Positions 35,279-44,201 of a DNA stretch of 64,000 nucleotides are shown here, one piece after another; position 1 is the first letter of the stretch, and each line of letters begins with the position of its first letter. The notes under the pieces are model-generated. The model saw only the letters and a list, made by a program, of their open reading frames with translations, did not search any database and was not told where the DNA came from. Both the position numbers and the translations under genes were made by a program. Source of the DNA: a virus; IMG/VR virus record IMGVR_UViG_3300008954_000003, positions 62,001 through 126,000 of that record; one strand, given 5' to 3'.

Positions 35279-36109
35279 ATGACGAGAAGAATTATAAACA
35301 CAAGACCCTCGACCATTGAAACGGTTGATTCCGCTTTGTTTAATTGGTTGACGAAAGAACTCAAGCTTGGGACCACGACAAACAAAGGTTTTAAGGAAAC
35401 ACCCGTTCTTTGGATTTCAGCAGAGAGAGCGTTTCACGTCAAAATGAACCAAGAGCTTCGTGAAATTCGCGCAGATTCAATTGTGTTGCCGGTCATCACT
35501 GTTGAGAGAACAATAGTGGACAAAACAAGCGCGGATAAAAGACCAATACCTGCAAACGTGAGGCCGGTTAATGATTTTAGGGGTGGTGCGATAACATTCG
35601 CAAAAAGAATCAATCAGGTTAAGACGAGAAACTTCGCGAATGCTGATGCAAGACGTGTTCATGGACAATATAATTTCCCTTATAAAAACAATAAGATCGT
35701 TTATCAACATGTTTCAATTCCGTACCCTGTTTATCTCGACATGACGTATAAGATTAAGTTGAGGACAGAATACCTCCAACAGCTTAACGAGCTTTTAACT
35801 CCATTTCACACAGTGACAGGTGGAATCAACAGAATCATTATAAAACATGATGGTTTTCGTTATGAAGCGTTTATTGAACCAAGCTCTTCTCTTGAGGTGA
35901 ACGCAGCTTCTCTTGGTGAAGCAGAAAAGAAATATAGTTCCGACATTACAGTAAAAGTACTTGGTTTCGTTTCAAGTGATGGCGAAAACCAAGTTAAACC
36001 AAACGTTGTTATAAGAGAAAACACTGTGCAACTTCGTTTTCAAAGAGAGCGAGTTATTGTCGGGGATGAAAATATCCTGAATTCAAACGATGAACCGTTC
36101 CGGTCATAA
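35279..36109 (+). CDS. Tail completion / sheath-terminator candidate (gp15-like)
   Basis: A 276-residue basic beta-rich protein between the neck protein and the sheath, where T4-like phages encode the tail terminator gp15. I see no diagnostic motif, but the order and size (T4 gp15 is 272 residues) agree. It would cap the tail and join it to the neck. Confidence 0.55.
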   Translation: MTRRIINTRPSTIETVDSALFNWLTKELKLGTTTNKGFKETPVLWISAERAFHVKMNQELREIRADSIVLPVITVERTIVDKTSADKRPIPANVRPVNDFRGGAITFAKRINQVKTRNFANADARRVHGQYNFPYKNNKIVYQHVSIPYPVYLDMTYKIKLRTEYLQQLNELLTPFHTVTGGINRIIIKHDGFRYEAFIEPSSSLEVNAASLGEAEKKYSSDITVKVLGFVSSDGENQVKPNVVIRENTVQLRFQRERVIVGDENILNSNDEPFRS

Positions 36110-36129
36110 GACTTTAGGTAATTTGCAAA

Positions 36130-36137
36130 CTATTTAT
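36130..36137 (+). promoter_or_regulatory. Candidate late promoter CTATTTAT before sheath gene
   Basis: Exact CTATTTAT in the 62-base gap, 34 bases before the sheath ATG at 36172, with CATAGTAAA after it. Confidence 0.55.
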
Positions 36138-36171
36138 CATAGTAAACACCTATTCTTGGGAGCAAAATAGA

Positions 36172-39100
36172 ATGGCAGAATCAGCAAAGAACTTTAAATT
36201 TATATCCCCAGGTATCAAGATTCTTGAGATCGATCGGTCACAAATCCCGGCAAGGCCGGAAGCCGTTGGTCCACTAATTATTGGTCGTGCCCGCAGAGGA
36301 CCAGCTTTTAAGCCAGTCAAGATAAGCTCGTTTTCCGAGTTTGTTGAGATCTTTGGTGAACCCGTTGCTGGTGGCGAAAATAACGATGTATGGCGTGATG
36401 GAAACTTTACTTCCCCAATGTATGGCCCGTATGCTGTTCAGGCATGGTTGAAAAATGGTGAAGTCTGTTCATACATGAGAGTTCTTGGTGATGCAGACAG
36501 CAAAGCAACAACCGACGCAGGAAAAGCAGGTTGGAAAACTGGTGCAATCGACGGCCAGGGTAATACTGGTGGAGCTTATGGCCTCTTTGTGTTCCCATCA
36601 TCGAGTGCCGGCCAGGCTGCCGCACTTTCAGGCTCACTTGCAGCCGTTTGGTATATGAGTGAAGGCGCTCCGATCTTGTCAGGTTCATTATATGGAACAG
36701 CATCTGCCGGAACACAGAATAAGGTTGGTGCGGGAACAAGCCATTTTATTGTAAGTGATACAAATGGTAACTTCACAATGCAGTTCTCAGGTTCGTCAGA
36801 TCTTCCTTACAATCCTGAGATTGAAGATACCAAGCTGAAATTCAGTCTAAATAAAGACAAAGGAAACTTTATCCGCAAGGTGTTTAACACAGACCCAACA
36901 CTTCTTAATCGAAAAGACTCTGATAGTGGTCTTGTTAAGTATTTCCTTGGTGAGACATTTGAAAACACATACAATGACGCAAATTACTTCACAGCGTCGA
37001 CAGGTCAAGAAACAGGAACGCAAGTTGGTGTTGTCCTTGGCTTGGCAAACGCTTTAAATGCGTTGAATCACAGTGTCAATCAGAGAAGAGCGTTGCAAAG
37101 CAACTCTCTTCCGAAGACGGGCTGGTTCTTCACACAGCATTTAAGCACAGATGCCTCAAGTTTCAATTCGACAACAGGTTCATTCTTTGCAGATGGTACT
37201 GCAAAGAAACTGTTCAGATTTGTCGGGCTTGACACTGGTGAGTGGATACAGAACAACCTTAAGATTGCCGTGACAAACATCCAGTTTTCAAAGAATGAGG
37301 ATGTTGATCCTTATGGTACATTTGATGTTGTCGTGAGAAAACTGGAAGATACCGATGATAATCAAAAAATCGTTGAGAAGTTCACGCAGTGCAATCTCAA
37401 TAGGAACTCTGAAAACTTCATTCTCAATAAGATTGGTGACAAGTACACTGATTGGGACTCTGTGAGAAAGCGTACAATTGAATATGGTTCATACCAGAAT
37501 CGTTCAAAGTATGTTCGTGTTGAGGTGAACCCTGAATACGAAGCGGGTTTTGATCCGACACATGTTCCGTTTGGTTTCACAGGTCCTACAAAATATAAGG
37601 ACGTTTATGTCCGTAATAATGGCGAGTTTGATGCAAGATCGTTCCAAGACTCTGAAAATGCAAATGCAGGAAGACGAATGGTTGAACTTGGAACAGACAT
37701 TGCTGCGAGCAACGCTGTAACTGTTATCACAGGAGCTTCTTACATTCCGCCGTTGAGAATCGTATTCCCTGAAGCGCCAATTCGTTCAACAACATCGACG
37801 TTGAGCACTCCGAAGATTGCACACTGGGGAGTTCAGCCGACGCCTGATGGAACAAACACGTTTAAGGAAGACGTAAGAGATCTTTTGCGTGCGAAGCCAA
37901 ATGGGATTTCGAATCACGACCCCGATAATTACACAAAGTATCAGTGGATTGTCTCCCTTGACAACCTTGCGTATGCAGGTGCAGATAATATCCTCGATCT
38001 TGATTACGAGAGCGGCTCAAAGGGCCTTGGAACAATTGTTTATTCAACCGCTTCAAGAAATATTGGGTTCTCAATCACTGCAACGGGAACACTGCCAAGC
38101 GATTTCCCAGACAGAAGCAACGTTCAGGCTTCATATAAAGCGCCGTTGGTTCTTGGACTTGGAAACCTTATTTCACCATTCTATGGCGGAACAGACGGAT
38201 TCGACATCAAAGATTCAGATCCACTGAGCAACCAAGGGTTTAATTCTTCACCAACACTGCTTAATGACCAGCAGTACTTCACTCTGCGAAGAGCGATTGA
38301 TGCCGTGAAGAATCCTGAAGTTGCAGAGTACAACATTGTTGCCATTCCGGGTTTGACAAATGTGAGCTTGAACAAGTCTCTCATAACAAACACAGAAGAG
38401 CGTGCAGACGCTTTGGCGATTATTGATGTCGACAAGGGATATATCCCACCGCATGAGTATCTGTATGACAGCTCATTGGCTTTGTCTATGGGTGATGTTT
38501 CCGATGCACAGTTGGACCACAGAGACAACAAATATAACTCAAGTTATGGTGCGGCCTACTACCCATGGGTTCAGGTCCGCGACTCTGTGAGCAACAAAAA
38601 TATCTGGATGCCACCATCAATTGCCGCAATTGGTGCAATGGCCTATACAGATAGAGTTCAGGCTCCATGGTTTGCGCCAGCAGGCTTCAATCGTGGTGGT
38701 TTGTCAAGCGGTGTTGCAGGCTTGCCTGTGAACAATGTCGCCCTGAAGTTGTTTGCTGATGATCGTGATGACCTTTACGCGGTTAATCTTAACCCGATTG
38801 CCTCATTCCCGAACGAGGGTGTTGTAATCTTTGGTCAGAAGACTTTGGCAGCACAAGCAAGTGCGCTTGATCGCATTAACGTTCGAAGACTCCTTATTTT
38901 CTTGAAGAGAGGGATTACACGAATTGCAAATACGGTTTTGTTTGACCAAAACGTCCAGGATACATGGAATAGGTTCACAAGTCAGGCCGAACCGTTCTTG
39001 GCAGATGTCAAAGCAAGATTTGGTTTGACAGATTATCGACTCATTTTGGATGAATCGACAACGACACCTGATTTGATCGATCAGAATATCATGTATGCGA

Positions 39101-39186
39101 AGGTTTTCTTGAAGCCGGCGCGGGCGATTGAATTTATCGCAATTGATTTCTTTATCACCAACACAGGAGCTAGTTTCTCAGATTGA
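36172..39186 (+). CDS. gp18: Contractile tail sheath protein (gp18-like)
   Basis: A 1004-residue protein. The N-terminus (SPGIKILEIDRS...GPLIIGRARRGP...FSEFVEIFG) and the C-terminal sheath domain (VRDSVSNKNIWMPPSIAAIGAMAYTD in part, then NPIASFPNEGVVIFGQKTL, INVRRLLIFLKRGI, FVxxNTGASF-type end) are typical of myovirus sheaths. At about 1000 residues it is clearly longer than T4 gp18 (659), the extra length lying in inserted surface domains between residues about 100 and 600. Confidence 0.93.
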   Translation: MAESAKNFKFISPGIKILEIDRSQIPARPEAVGPLIIGRARRGPAFKPVKISSFSEFVEIFGEPVAGGENNDVWRDGNFTSPMYGPYAVQAWLKNGEVCSYMRVLGDADSKATTDAGKAGWKTGAIDGQGNTGGAYGLFVFPSSSAGQAAALSGSLAAVWYMSEGAPILSGSLYGTASAGTQNKVGAGTSHFIVSDTNGNFTMQFSGSSDLPYNPEIEDTKLKFSLNKDKGNFIRKVFNTDPTLLNRKDSDSGLVKYFLGETFENTYNDANYFTASTGQETGTQVGVVLGLANALNALNHSVNQRRALQSNSLPKTGWFFTQHLSTDASSFNSTTGSFFADGTAKKLFRFVGLDTGEWIQNNLKIAVTNIQFSKNEDVDPYGTFDVVVRKLEDTDDNQKIVEKFTQCNLNRNSENFILNKIGDKYTDWDSVRKRTIEYGSYQNRSKYVRVEVNPEYEAGFDPTHVPFGFTGPTKYKDVYVRNNGEFDARSFQDSENANAGRRMVELGTDIAASNAVTVITGASYIPPLRIVFPEAPIRSTTSTLSTPKIAHWGVQPTPDGTNTFKEDVRDLLRAKPNGISNHDPDNYTKYQWIVSLDNLAYAGADNILDLDYESGSKGLGTIVYSTASRNIGFSITATGTLPSDFPDRSNVQASYKAPLVLGLGNLISPFYGGTDGFDIKDSDPLSNQGFNSSPTLLNDQQYFTLRRAIDAVKNPEVAEYNIVAIPGLTNVSLNKSLITNTEERADALAIIDVDKGYIPPHEYLYDSSLALSMGDVSDAQLDHRDNKYNSSYGAAYYPWVQVRDSVSNKNIWMPPSIAAIGAMAYTDRVQAPWFAPAGFNRGGLSSGVAGLPVNNVALKLFADDRDDLYAVNLNPIASFPNEGVVIFGQKTLAAQASALDRINVRRLLIFLKRGITRIANTVLFDQNVQDTWNRFTSQAEPFLADVKARFGLTDYRLILDESTTTPDLIDQNIMYAKVFLKPARAIEFIAIDFFITNTGASFSD

Positions 39187-39215
39187 GTCTAGTTATAACA
39201 AGGAGAGTACAATAG

Positions 39216-39737
39216 ATGCCTACACCAATTTGGTCGCCACAAGCAGAGCCTAAGCGTAAATATGAATTTATTTTGAGATTGGCTGATATCCCAGTCGCTG
39301 TGATTGTATCGACGAACAGACCAAAAATGACGATATCAGATGCAGCGAATCACAAATTCCTTGTTCACACTTTTAAATTCCCAGGACAGGTTACATGGAA
39401 CGACATCACAATCAAACTTGTCGATCTTGTTGATCTTGATGCCTCAAAGAGGTTGCTCGATGTTGTTCGTGGAGCGGGTTATGTTTTGCCAGGAGATTTC
39501 AGCCCCAACGCTTCAGATGAAAACTATCTTCGAAAGACTCTTTCGAAGAGAAGCGCTGTGAACAGCCTTGGTCTTGTTACGATTGAGACAATTGATTCGG
39601 AAGGAATCACTGTTGAAACATGGAAACTTCACAATGCATGGGTCAAGGACATTGATTTTGACGAGGCAAGCTACACAGACGAAACACTTCTTAATCTTAC
39701 ATTGGTGCTTTCGTATGACTGGGCAGACATTGTATAA
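39216..39737 (+). CDS. gp19: Tail tube protein (gp19-like)
   Basis: A 173-residue protein right after the sheath. The tube fold is suggested by FILRLADIPVAVIVSTNRP, TFKFPGQVTWNDITIKLVD and the ending LNLTLVLSYDWADI. AAGGAGAG precedes the ATG. Its subunits stack as the inner tube through which DNA passes. Confidence 0.88.
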   Translation: MPTPIWSPQAEPKRKYEFILRLADIPVAVIVSTNRPKMTISDAANHKFLVHTFKFPGQVTWNDITIKLVDLVDLDASKRLLDVVRGAGYVLPGDFSPNASDENYLRKTLSKRSAVNSLGLVTIETIDSEGITVETWKLHNAWVKDIDFDEASYTDETLLNLTLVLSYDWADIV

Positions 39738-39744
39738 ATAAGAG

Positions 39745-40371
39745 ATGCCAATATTTGGATTTGAACCACCCTCAATTGTTTCAAGACTTTTAAAAAGAAA
39801 AGAAATTAAACAAGCCCCCTTGTTTTCAAGGGATATGTTCATGGATGCTCAACAAGAGCATCGTTTTCTTTTGAGATTGGACGGAATACCAGCGGCGTTT
39901 ATGACAAGCGCCGATCGCCCAAGTTATAAAATTGATGTTCAAGAAGAGGTCCTTTTGGGACACACATTAAGGTTCCCAAAGAGCGTGGTTTGGAATCCTG
40001 TAAAAGTCACAATGCATGAAATCTACACCCCAGCAGCTTTTGGCTCTGTTATGTCAAATATGATGAGCAAGTTGTTTGACATCGGGTATACACAACCACA
40101 CAATGCAGAATCAACAGAAGAACGTTTTCTTTCCAAAGAAAACTTAACATTGGCAGCCGGTGTTGTGATAATTGAATCGCTAAGTGAAGACGGAAGTGTT
40201 CATGAATCGTGGAAACTTCACAACCCCATGTTCACAGACGTTACTCCAAGCGCGCTTAAGTATGATGGAGATGCCTTGACAACAATTAGTGCCACAATAA
40301 CATACGATTGGGCAGAATTCCTTTATAAAGGAGTTTCTGGTCAGGGTGGCAGCTTCACAATTAACTTCTAA
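39745..40371 (+). CDS. Second tail-tube-fold protein (tube paralogue / gp54-like)
   Basis: A 208-residue protein collinear with gp19 from about residue 30 on: RFLLRLDGIPAAFMTSADRP, LRFPKSVVWNPVKVTMHE, WKLHNPMF and TISATITYDWAEF match the tube protein's motifs in the same order. T4 also has tube-fold paralogues (gp48, gp54) that join tube to baseplate, so an initiator role is likely. There is no clear ribosome site. Confidence 0.75.
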   Translation: MPIFGFEPPSIVSRLLKRKEIKQAPLFSRDMFMDAQQEHRFLLRLDGIPAAFMTSADRPSYKIDVQEEVLLGHTLRFPKSVVWNPVKVTMHEIYTPAAFGSVMSNMMSKLFDIGYTQPHNAESTEERFLSKENLTLAAGVVIIESLSEDGSVHESWKLHNPMFTDVTPSALKYDGDALTTISATITYDWAEFLYKGVSGQGGSFTINF

Positions 40372-40382
40372 TAAGAGGAAAC

Positions 40383-41234
40383 ATGAGAAACAACGAAGAT
40401 CGGTTTCAAAAACCAGTCGAACAACCAAAATATAACATCAATAAAGAGATGCAACAAGACACATCTCAATATCGAATCCCAACAGACTTTGTTGAGCTTC
40501 CATCGAGAGGAATGTTTTATCCAAAAGAACACCCTCTTCATCGAAAAGGAAACGTTGAAATCAAATATATGACAACAAGAGAAGAAGACATTCTTTTGAG
40601 TCCAAGTCTATCAGAACAAGGCTTGACAATGGATCGCCTCATTCACAGTCTTTTTGTCGACAAAAGAATTGATCCATCAACGTTGTTAACGGGAGATCGA
40701 AACGCCATAATTGTTAATGCAAGAAAAAATGCTTATGGTGATAAGTATGAAGTCCCGCTTGAGTGTTCAAAGTGCGGGAAAGAGGCGACAGCAATGGTGG
40801 ACCTAAGTTCAGAAAAGCACATGAAAAAGCTTCCTGAAGATGATGGTGTAGAATACACAGAAAGAGGGACTTTCTTTGTTGAATCCCCACTTAGAAAGGC
40901 CCGTGTTGAAATGAAGCTTTTAACTGGGGAAGACGAAAAAGCCATTGAGGATTCCATTGGGCGCAGAGTTCAGAAAGGACTCCCCGAAGAAGAGGTTACA
41001 ACCAGATATCGCCGCATGATTGTGTCGGTGGACGGCAAAACAGAGTTCAGTCTCGTTGCAAGCTTCATCACAACGATGTCGATTTTTGAATCCAGGCAAC
41101 TCAGAAAAATTTATGATAGGCAAATGCCAGATTTTCAACTGGTTGTTTCATTTGAGTGTGAAAACAAAAAATGTGGACATTTGAATGAAGGGGGTGCGCC
41201 GATTACTCGGAACTTTTTTTGGCCTGACAATTGA
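40383..41234 (+). CDS. gp26: Baseplate/tail assembly protein (gp26-like, T4 baseplate family)
   Basis: A 283-residue protein of the T4 gp26 family: FVELPSRGMFYP near 36-47, IKYMTTREEDILL near 60-72, then two zinc-binding Cys pairs (C128/C131 and C259/C264). It ends at NFFWPDN. The last codons contain seven T's (41214-41220); in the +1 frame the reading continues as a conserved-looking short domain (see 41185). AAGAGGAAA precedes the ATG. Confidence 0.82.
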   Translation: MRNNEDRFQKPVEQPKYNINKEMQQDTSQYRIPTDFVELPSRGMFYPKEHPLHRKGNVEIKYMTTREEDILLSPSLSEQGLTMDRLIHSLFVDKRIDPSTLLTGDRNAIIVNARKNAYGDKYEVPLECSKCGKEATAMVDLSSEKHMKKLPEDDGVEYTERGTFFVESPLRKARVEMKLLTGEDEKAIEDSIGRRVQKGLPEEEVTTRYRRMIVSVDGKTEFSLVASFITTMSIFESRQLRKIYDRQMPDFQLVVSFECENKKCGHLNEGGAPITRNFFWPDN

Positions 41235-41367
41235 ACATTTAAACAACTGCTATAAAGGCTTGCTCATGATGAATGTCCGTGGAAACTGGGGGTTCTCTGA
41301 GGCGTACAATCTTCCTATTCCTTTGAGAGATCTGATCCTTGAAGAGATGCACAAAGAGGGTAAATAA
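41185..41367 (+). CDS. Short overlapping frame: likely frameshift extension of gp26-like protein or gp51-like gene
   Basis: A frame +1 relative to the gp26-like gene, overlapping its last 50 bases. Past the T run it encodes a helical segment ending NWGFSEAYNLPIPLRDLILEEM, which resembles the end of related tail-assembly proteins and looks like the missing C-terminus of the gp26-like product. It could instead start at ATG 41266 or 41269 (weak AAAGG upstream). In T4 gene 51, a baseplate assembly catalyst, sits at this place. Confidence 0.55.
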   Translation: MKGVRRLLGTFFGLTIEHLNNCYKGLLMMNVRGNWGFSEAYNLPIPLRDLILEEMHKEGK

Positions 41368-41378
41368 TCATCTTGTTT

Positions 41379-41386
41379 CTATTTAT
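41379..41386 (+). promoter_or_regulatory. Candidate late promoter CTATTTAT before tape measure
   Basis: Exact CTATTTAT in the 38-base gap, 19 bases before the ATG at 41406; GAAGAGGTG between them serves as ribosome site. Confidence 0.5.
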
Positions 41387-41405
41387 AATCGAAGAGGTGA
41401 TTTAA

Positions 41406-43019
41406 ATGGCTGATATAGCTGATCTTGTTGCTGCGATATCTGGGGATCCTGCTGTAAGTGCTGCGGTTTCTAAGAGCAAAAGCGTGAGTGGCGTCCTTAA
41501 AAATCTTGTTGGAGGGTTTGTTGAAAAACCAAATCAAGTAAAGGACCTCGCAATGGACTTTGCGGACTTAGATGGAAGCGTTACTGGCGTTGTAAAGTCT
41601 GCTACGAATTTATCTGAAATTATGACAGGGCAGTTCTGGAATGTGGCGATGAATACCACAAGGGGACTCCTACAAATAACAAAAAAACTTGCTTCTGAGA
41701 ATGGAAAGAACCGTATTGCAATGCAAAATACGTTTGGAATTCCAATAAGGGAGGCAAGACTATATCAGCAAGAAATAAACAAATTAACCCATAGACTTCA
41801 TAAGTATGGCGGAACAAATAAGGAGTTAACGAAGACATCTCTTATGTTTTCAGATAGTCTGAACGTTTACTTGTCGAGAGATTTTCCGAAACATCGAGAA
41901 GGGTTCTTGAAAAACGCAACGGTATTAAATCAGTATGGCGTTTCAACAGAAAACGTTATTAAGGTAACAAACAAACTAACAACTGGTTTTGAAAAAGGCA
42001 TAGACAGAACAAAAACCTTGTCTGCTACGTTGATAAAATTTTCAAAAGAAACAGGTCAAAGTGTTAATAAAGTCTTTTCTTCTTTCGCAGAAAACATTGA
42101 TAGATTTAATACAAGTGTCGGAGAAGGTTCTCTTGAATACGCAACAAAAGAATTCACAAAAATGCAAGCAGCTTCACAGCGTTCTGGTATGAGTATTAGC
42201 AAGTTGACAGACATGGTTCAGAAATATGACACCATGGAAGGTATGAAAGCAGGTGGAAAGCTGAACATGCTTTTGAGCCAGTTGGGTTCAGGAATTGATC
42301 CGACAAAACTTATGGGCATGACCCAATCGGAAAGAGCTGCATATATGATTAGACAAGTCGGCGCGGCCAAAGGTGGTCTGTCAAAATTTGGAAGAGAAGG
42401 GCAAAGAGCAATCATTGGAGACATCTCAAAAGCGTTGGGAGTTCAGTCTGGTGAGGTTATGAAGATGCTGAATCCTGAAACAGCAGAAGGTGTTGGTCGG
42501 CAGATTCATAGAAAAGGCAGAGGAAAACTTGCAACACCCGATGATATGGTAACAATGGATAAGGGTGCAATAGAACGAGTCTCAAAAGAAACAATGCATA
42601 GGCAGCAAGTTGAAGGTCTTCAAAAAGCCTCGTTGCTTTATGAACAGTTTACAAGGCGTGCAGATAAGGCAATGGCAGAACGCATGAGAGGGGCCAACGT
42701 TGAAAGGTTTTCAACAGCGGCAGTTTCAACAGTAGCAAGGGCCGCTGATAAAGGCGGCAAGGTGATGGGTGAACTTGTGGGGCCAACAACAAAAGTGAAA
42801 GATGAGGGTGGCTTTTTAGGGGTTAAGGCAGAAACAACAAAAGTGAAAGATGAGGGTGGCTTTTTAGGGGTTAAGGCAGAAACAGAGAGAAAAGAATTCA
42901 ACAGTAGAATCTTGGAAGTAATAAAAGAAAGCAACAAAAACAACCAAGAAGTTGCCAAGATGCTTGCGAGATTAGATATGACTCTGAATAAGAAATCAAC
43001 AATGTCAGGTATTAAATAA
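41406..43019 (+). CDS. Tape measure-like tail protein (gp29 position)
   Basis: A 537-residue long helical protein in the place of the tape measure, after the tube and gp26-like genes; T4 gp29 has 590 residues. Helical repeats run through residues about 60-430; no lysozyme or peptidase domain is seen. Near the C-terminus a perfect 48-bp tandem duplication doubles TTKVKDEGGFLGVKAE. If it is the ruler, the duplication would slightly change tail length. Confidence 0.65.
   Translation: MADIADLVAAISGDPAVSAAVSKSKSVSGVLKNLVGGFVEKPNQVKDLAMDFADLDGSVTGVVKSATNLSEIMTGQFWNVAMNTTRGLLQITKKLASENGKNRIAMQNTFGIPIREARLYQQEINKLTHRLHKYGGTNKELTKTSLMFSDSLNVYLSRDFPKHREGFLKNATVLNQYGVSTENVIKVTNKLTTGFEKGIDRTKTLSATLIKFSKETGQSVNKVFSSFAENIDRFNTSVGEGSLEYATKEFTKMQAASQRSGMSISKLTDMVQKYDTMEGMKAGGKLNMLLSQLGSGIDPTKLMGMTQSERAAYMIRQVGAAKGGLSKFGREGQRAIIGDISKALGVQSGEVMKMLNPETAEGVGRQIHRKGRGKLATPDDMVTMDKGAIERVSKETMHRQQVEGLQKASLLYEQFTRRADKAMAERMRGANVERFSTAAVSTVARAADKGGKVMGELVGPTTKVKDEGGFLGVKAETTKVKDEGGFLGVKAETERKEFNSRILEVIKESNKNNQEVAKMLARLDMTLNKKSTMSGIK
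42786..42881 (+). repeat. 48-bp perfect tandem duplication in the tape-measure gene
   Basis: Copies at 42786-42833 and 42834-42881 are identical, each coding 16 residues, and the third unit starts with the same three bases before diverging. Confidence 0.92.
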
Positions 43020-43030
43020 GGGAGAAAGAG

Positions 43031-43840
43031 ATGCCAGAAGTTTTAGCAGGAGATGTTCAGTTAGCGTTGTTGTCAGCACATGCTTTGCCAGCAGAGACAC
43101 AACTTGCTTCACGTTATCCTTTTTCAAATATTATCATAACGTTTCCAACGAGGGATAAGGCACCGCCGCTTGTGTTCCCTGCTTACATTTCAGATTTGAA
43201 AGACGCTTTCAACTCAGCCTATAATCAGGTTCCTGTCTATGGTCGAATGGACAACATCCCTGTATTCCAAAGAACAACGAGGAAGATAACGTTCACACTT
43301 GGCCTTCCAACGTTCAATGAGATTAATTCAAATCAGGTTTTAAAACAATTATCAGAATTGGCCAAAGGTCTTTATCCGACTTATGAAAAATACGGTGAAG
43401 AGTTTGGAACATACATCATCAATAGCCCCCCTTTGGTGCGAATCAAGTTTGGAAATCTTATCTGTAGTCCGCGAAACAACAAACTTGGCCTTCTTGGTTA
43501 TCTTGGTGGTGGGATAACAGTCGATCACAAAATTAAAACAGTTGGCGTTCATGTTGTTGCAAAAAACGGTCGCGGTTTTTTAATTCCAAAAGCTTATGAG
43601 ATTTCAATTAATTTCGATATCCTTCATGAGGATGAGGTTGGTTGGGTTCGAAGTGGTGACGACTATAGATTTAATACGAAACAACAGTTTCCATACAAAA
43701 CAGACACATTCACATCAGATAACCCTGCCTTCTTTAGCCAGAAGGGCAGCAAAGGGCAGGCTCAAGACAACGACAACGATGTCAAGAGAAAGAAGGAGAA
43801 TCCCAAATCAGCCAAGCTTGAGAAGGTGTTGGGGAAATAA
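43031..43840 (+). CDS. Baseplate tail-tube junction protein (gp48/gp54-like candidate)
   Basis: A 269-residue protein with QVPVYGRMDNIPVFQRTTRK, LAKGLYPTYE, NSPPLVRIKFGNLI and LLGYLGGGITVDH, a pattern I recognise from baseplate/tube junction proteins of T4-like phages. The C-terminal 40 residues are charged and probably disordered. GGGAGAAAG precedes the ATG. It lies between tape measure and gp53-like gene, in keeping with a baseplate-hub role. Confidence 0.6.
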   Translation: MPEVLAGDVQLALLSAHALPAETQLASRYPFSNIIITFPTRDKAPPLVFPAYISDLKDAFNSAYNQVPVYGRMDNIPVFQRTTRKITFTLGLPTFNEINSNQVLKQLSELAKGLYPTYEKYGEEFGTYIINSPPLVRIKFGNLICSPRNNKLGLLGYLGGGITVDHKIKTVGVHVVAKNGRGFLIPKAYEISINFDILHEDEVGWVRSGDDYRFNTKQQFPYKTDTFTSDNPAFFSQKGSKGQAQDNDNDVKRKKENPKSAKLEKVLGK

Positions 43841-43845
43841 TAATT

Positions 43846-44190
43846 ATGGCAGTTTCAAGATATAAAACCGTGGATTTCATAAACAATGTTGATGAGGGGT
43901 ATAGTAAGATTTTCAAGAAGAGGGTTCATAAGAATGGCCTCGTTCAAATGCCAACTAATGAATTAACATATCCGTCTTTTGAGGAGCTAAAGGAGCTTCG
44001 AACTGTTGATGTCTTTTGGGGACTTGGCCATAGGTTTTACAAACTTGCCAATCAATACTATGGAGATCCTCAATATTGGTGGGTGATCGCTTATTTCAAC
44101 AAGGCCCCAACAGAGCACCATGTTCAGGTTGGAGACAGAATACAGATTCCATTACCGCTTGAAGAAGTTTTGAACCTCTATGGTCTATAA
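43846..44190 (+). CDS. gp53: Baseplate wedge protein (gp53-like, LysM-type fold)
   Basis: A 114-residue protein with FYKLANQYYGDPQYWWVIAYFNKAP in part and VQVGDRIQIPLPLEEVLNLYGL in part, the LysM-like pattern of T4 gp53 and its relatives. It would clamp wedges around the hub. Confidence 0.78.
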   Translation: MAVSRYKTVDFINNVDEGYSKIFKKRVHKNGLVQMPTNELTYPSFEELKELRTVDVFWGLGHRFYKLANQYYGDPQYWWVIAYFNKAPTEHHVQVGDRIQIPLPLEEVLNLYGL

Positions 44191-44201
44191 GGTTTTAACG
44201 C

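Noticed and set aside
39733-39740. TATAAATA, an exact T4 late-promoter octamer
   Set aside because: It overlaps the stop of gp19 and lies only four bases before the next ATG, leaving no room for a transcript start with a leader. Similar strings occur inside genes (for example near 44779), so it is likely chance.
42786-42881. Tandem repeats considered as a CRISPR array
   Set aside because: Units are directly adjacent without spacers, only two copies, and in frame within a gene.
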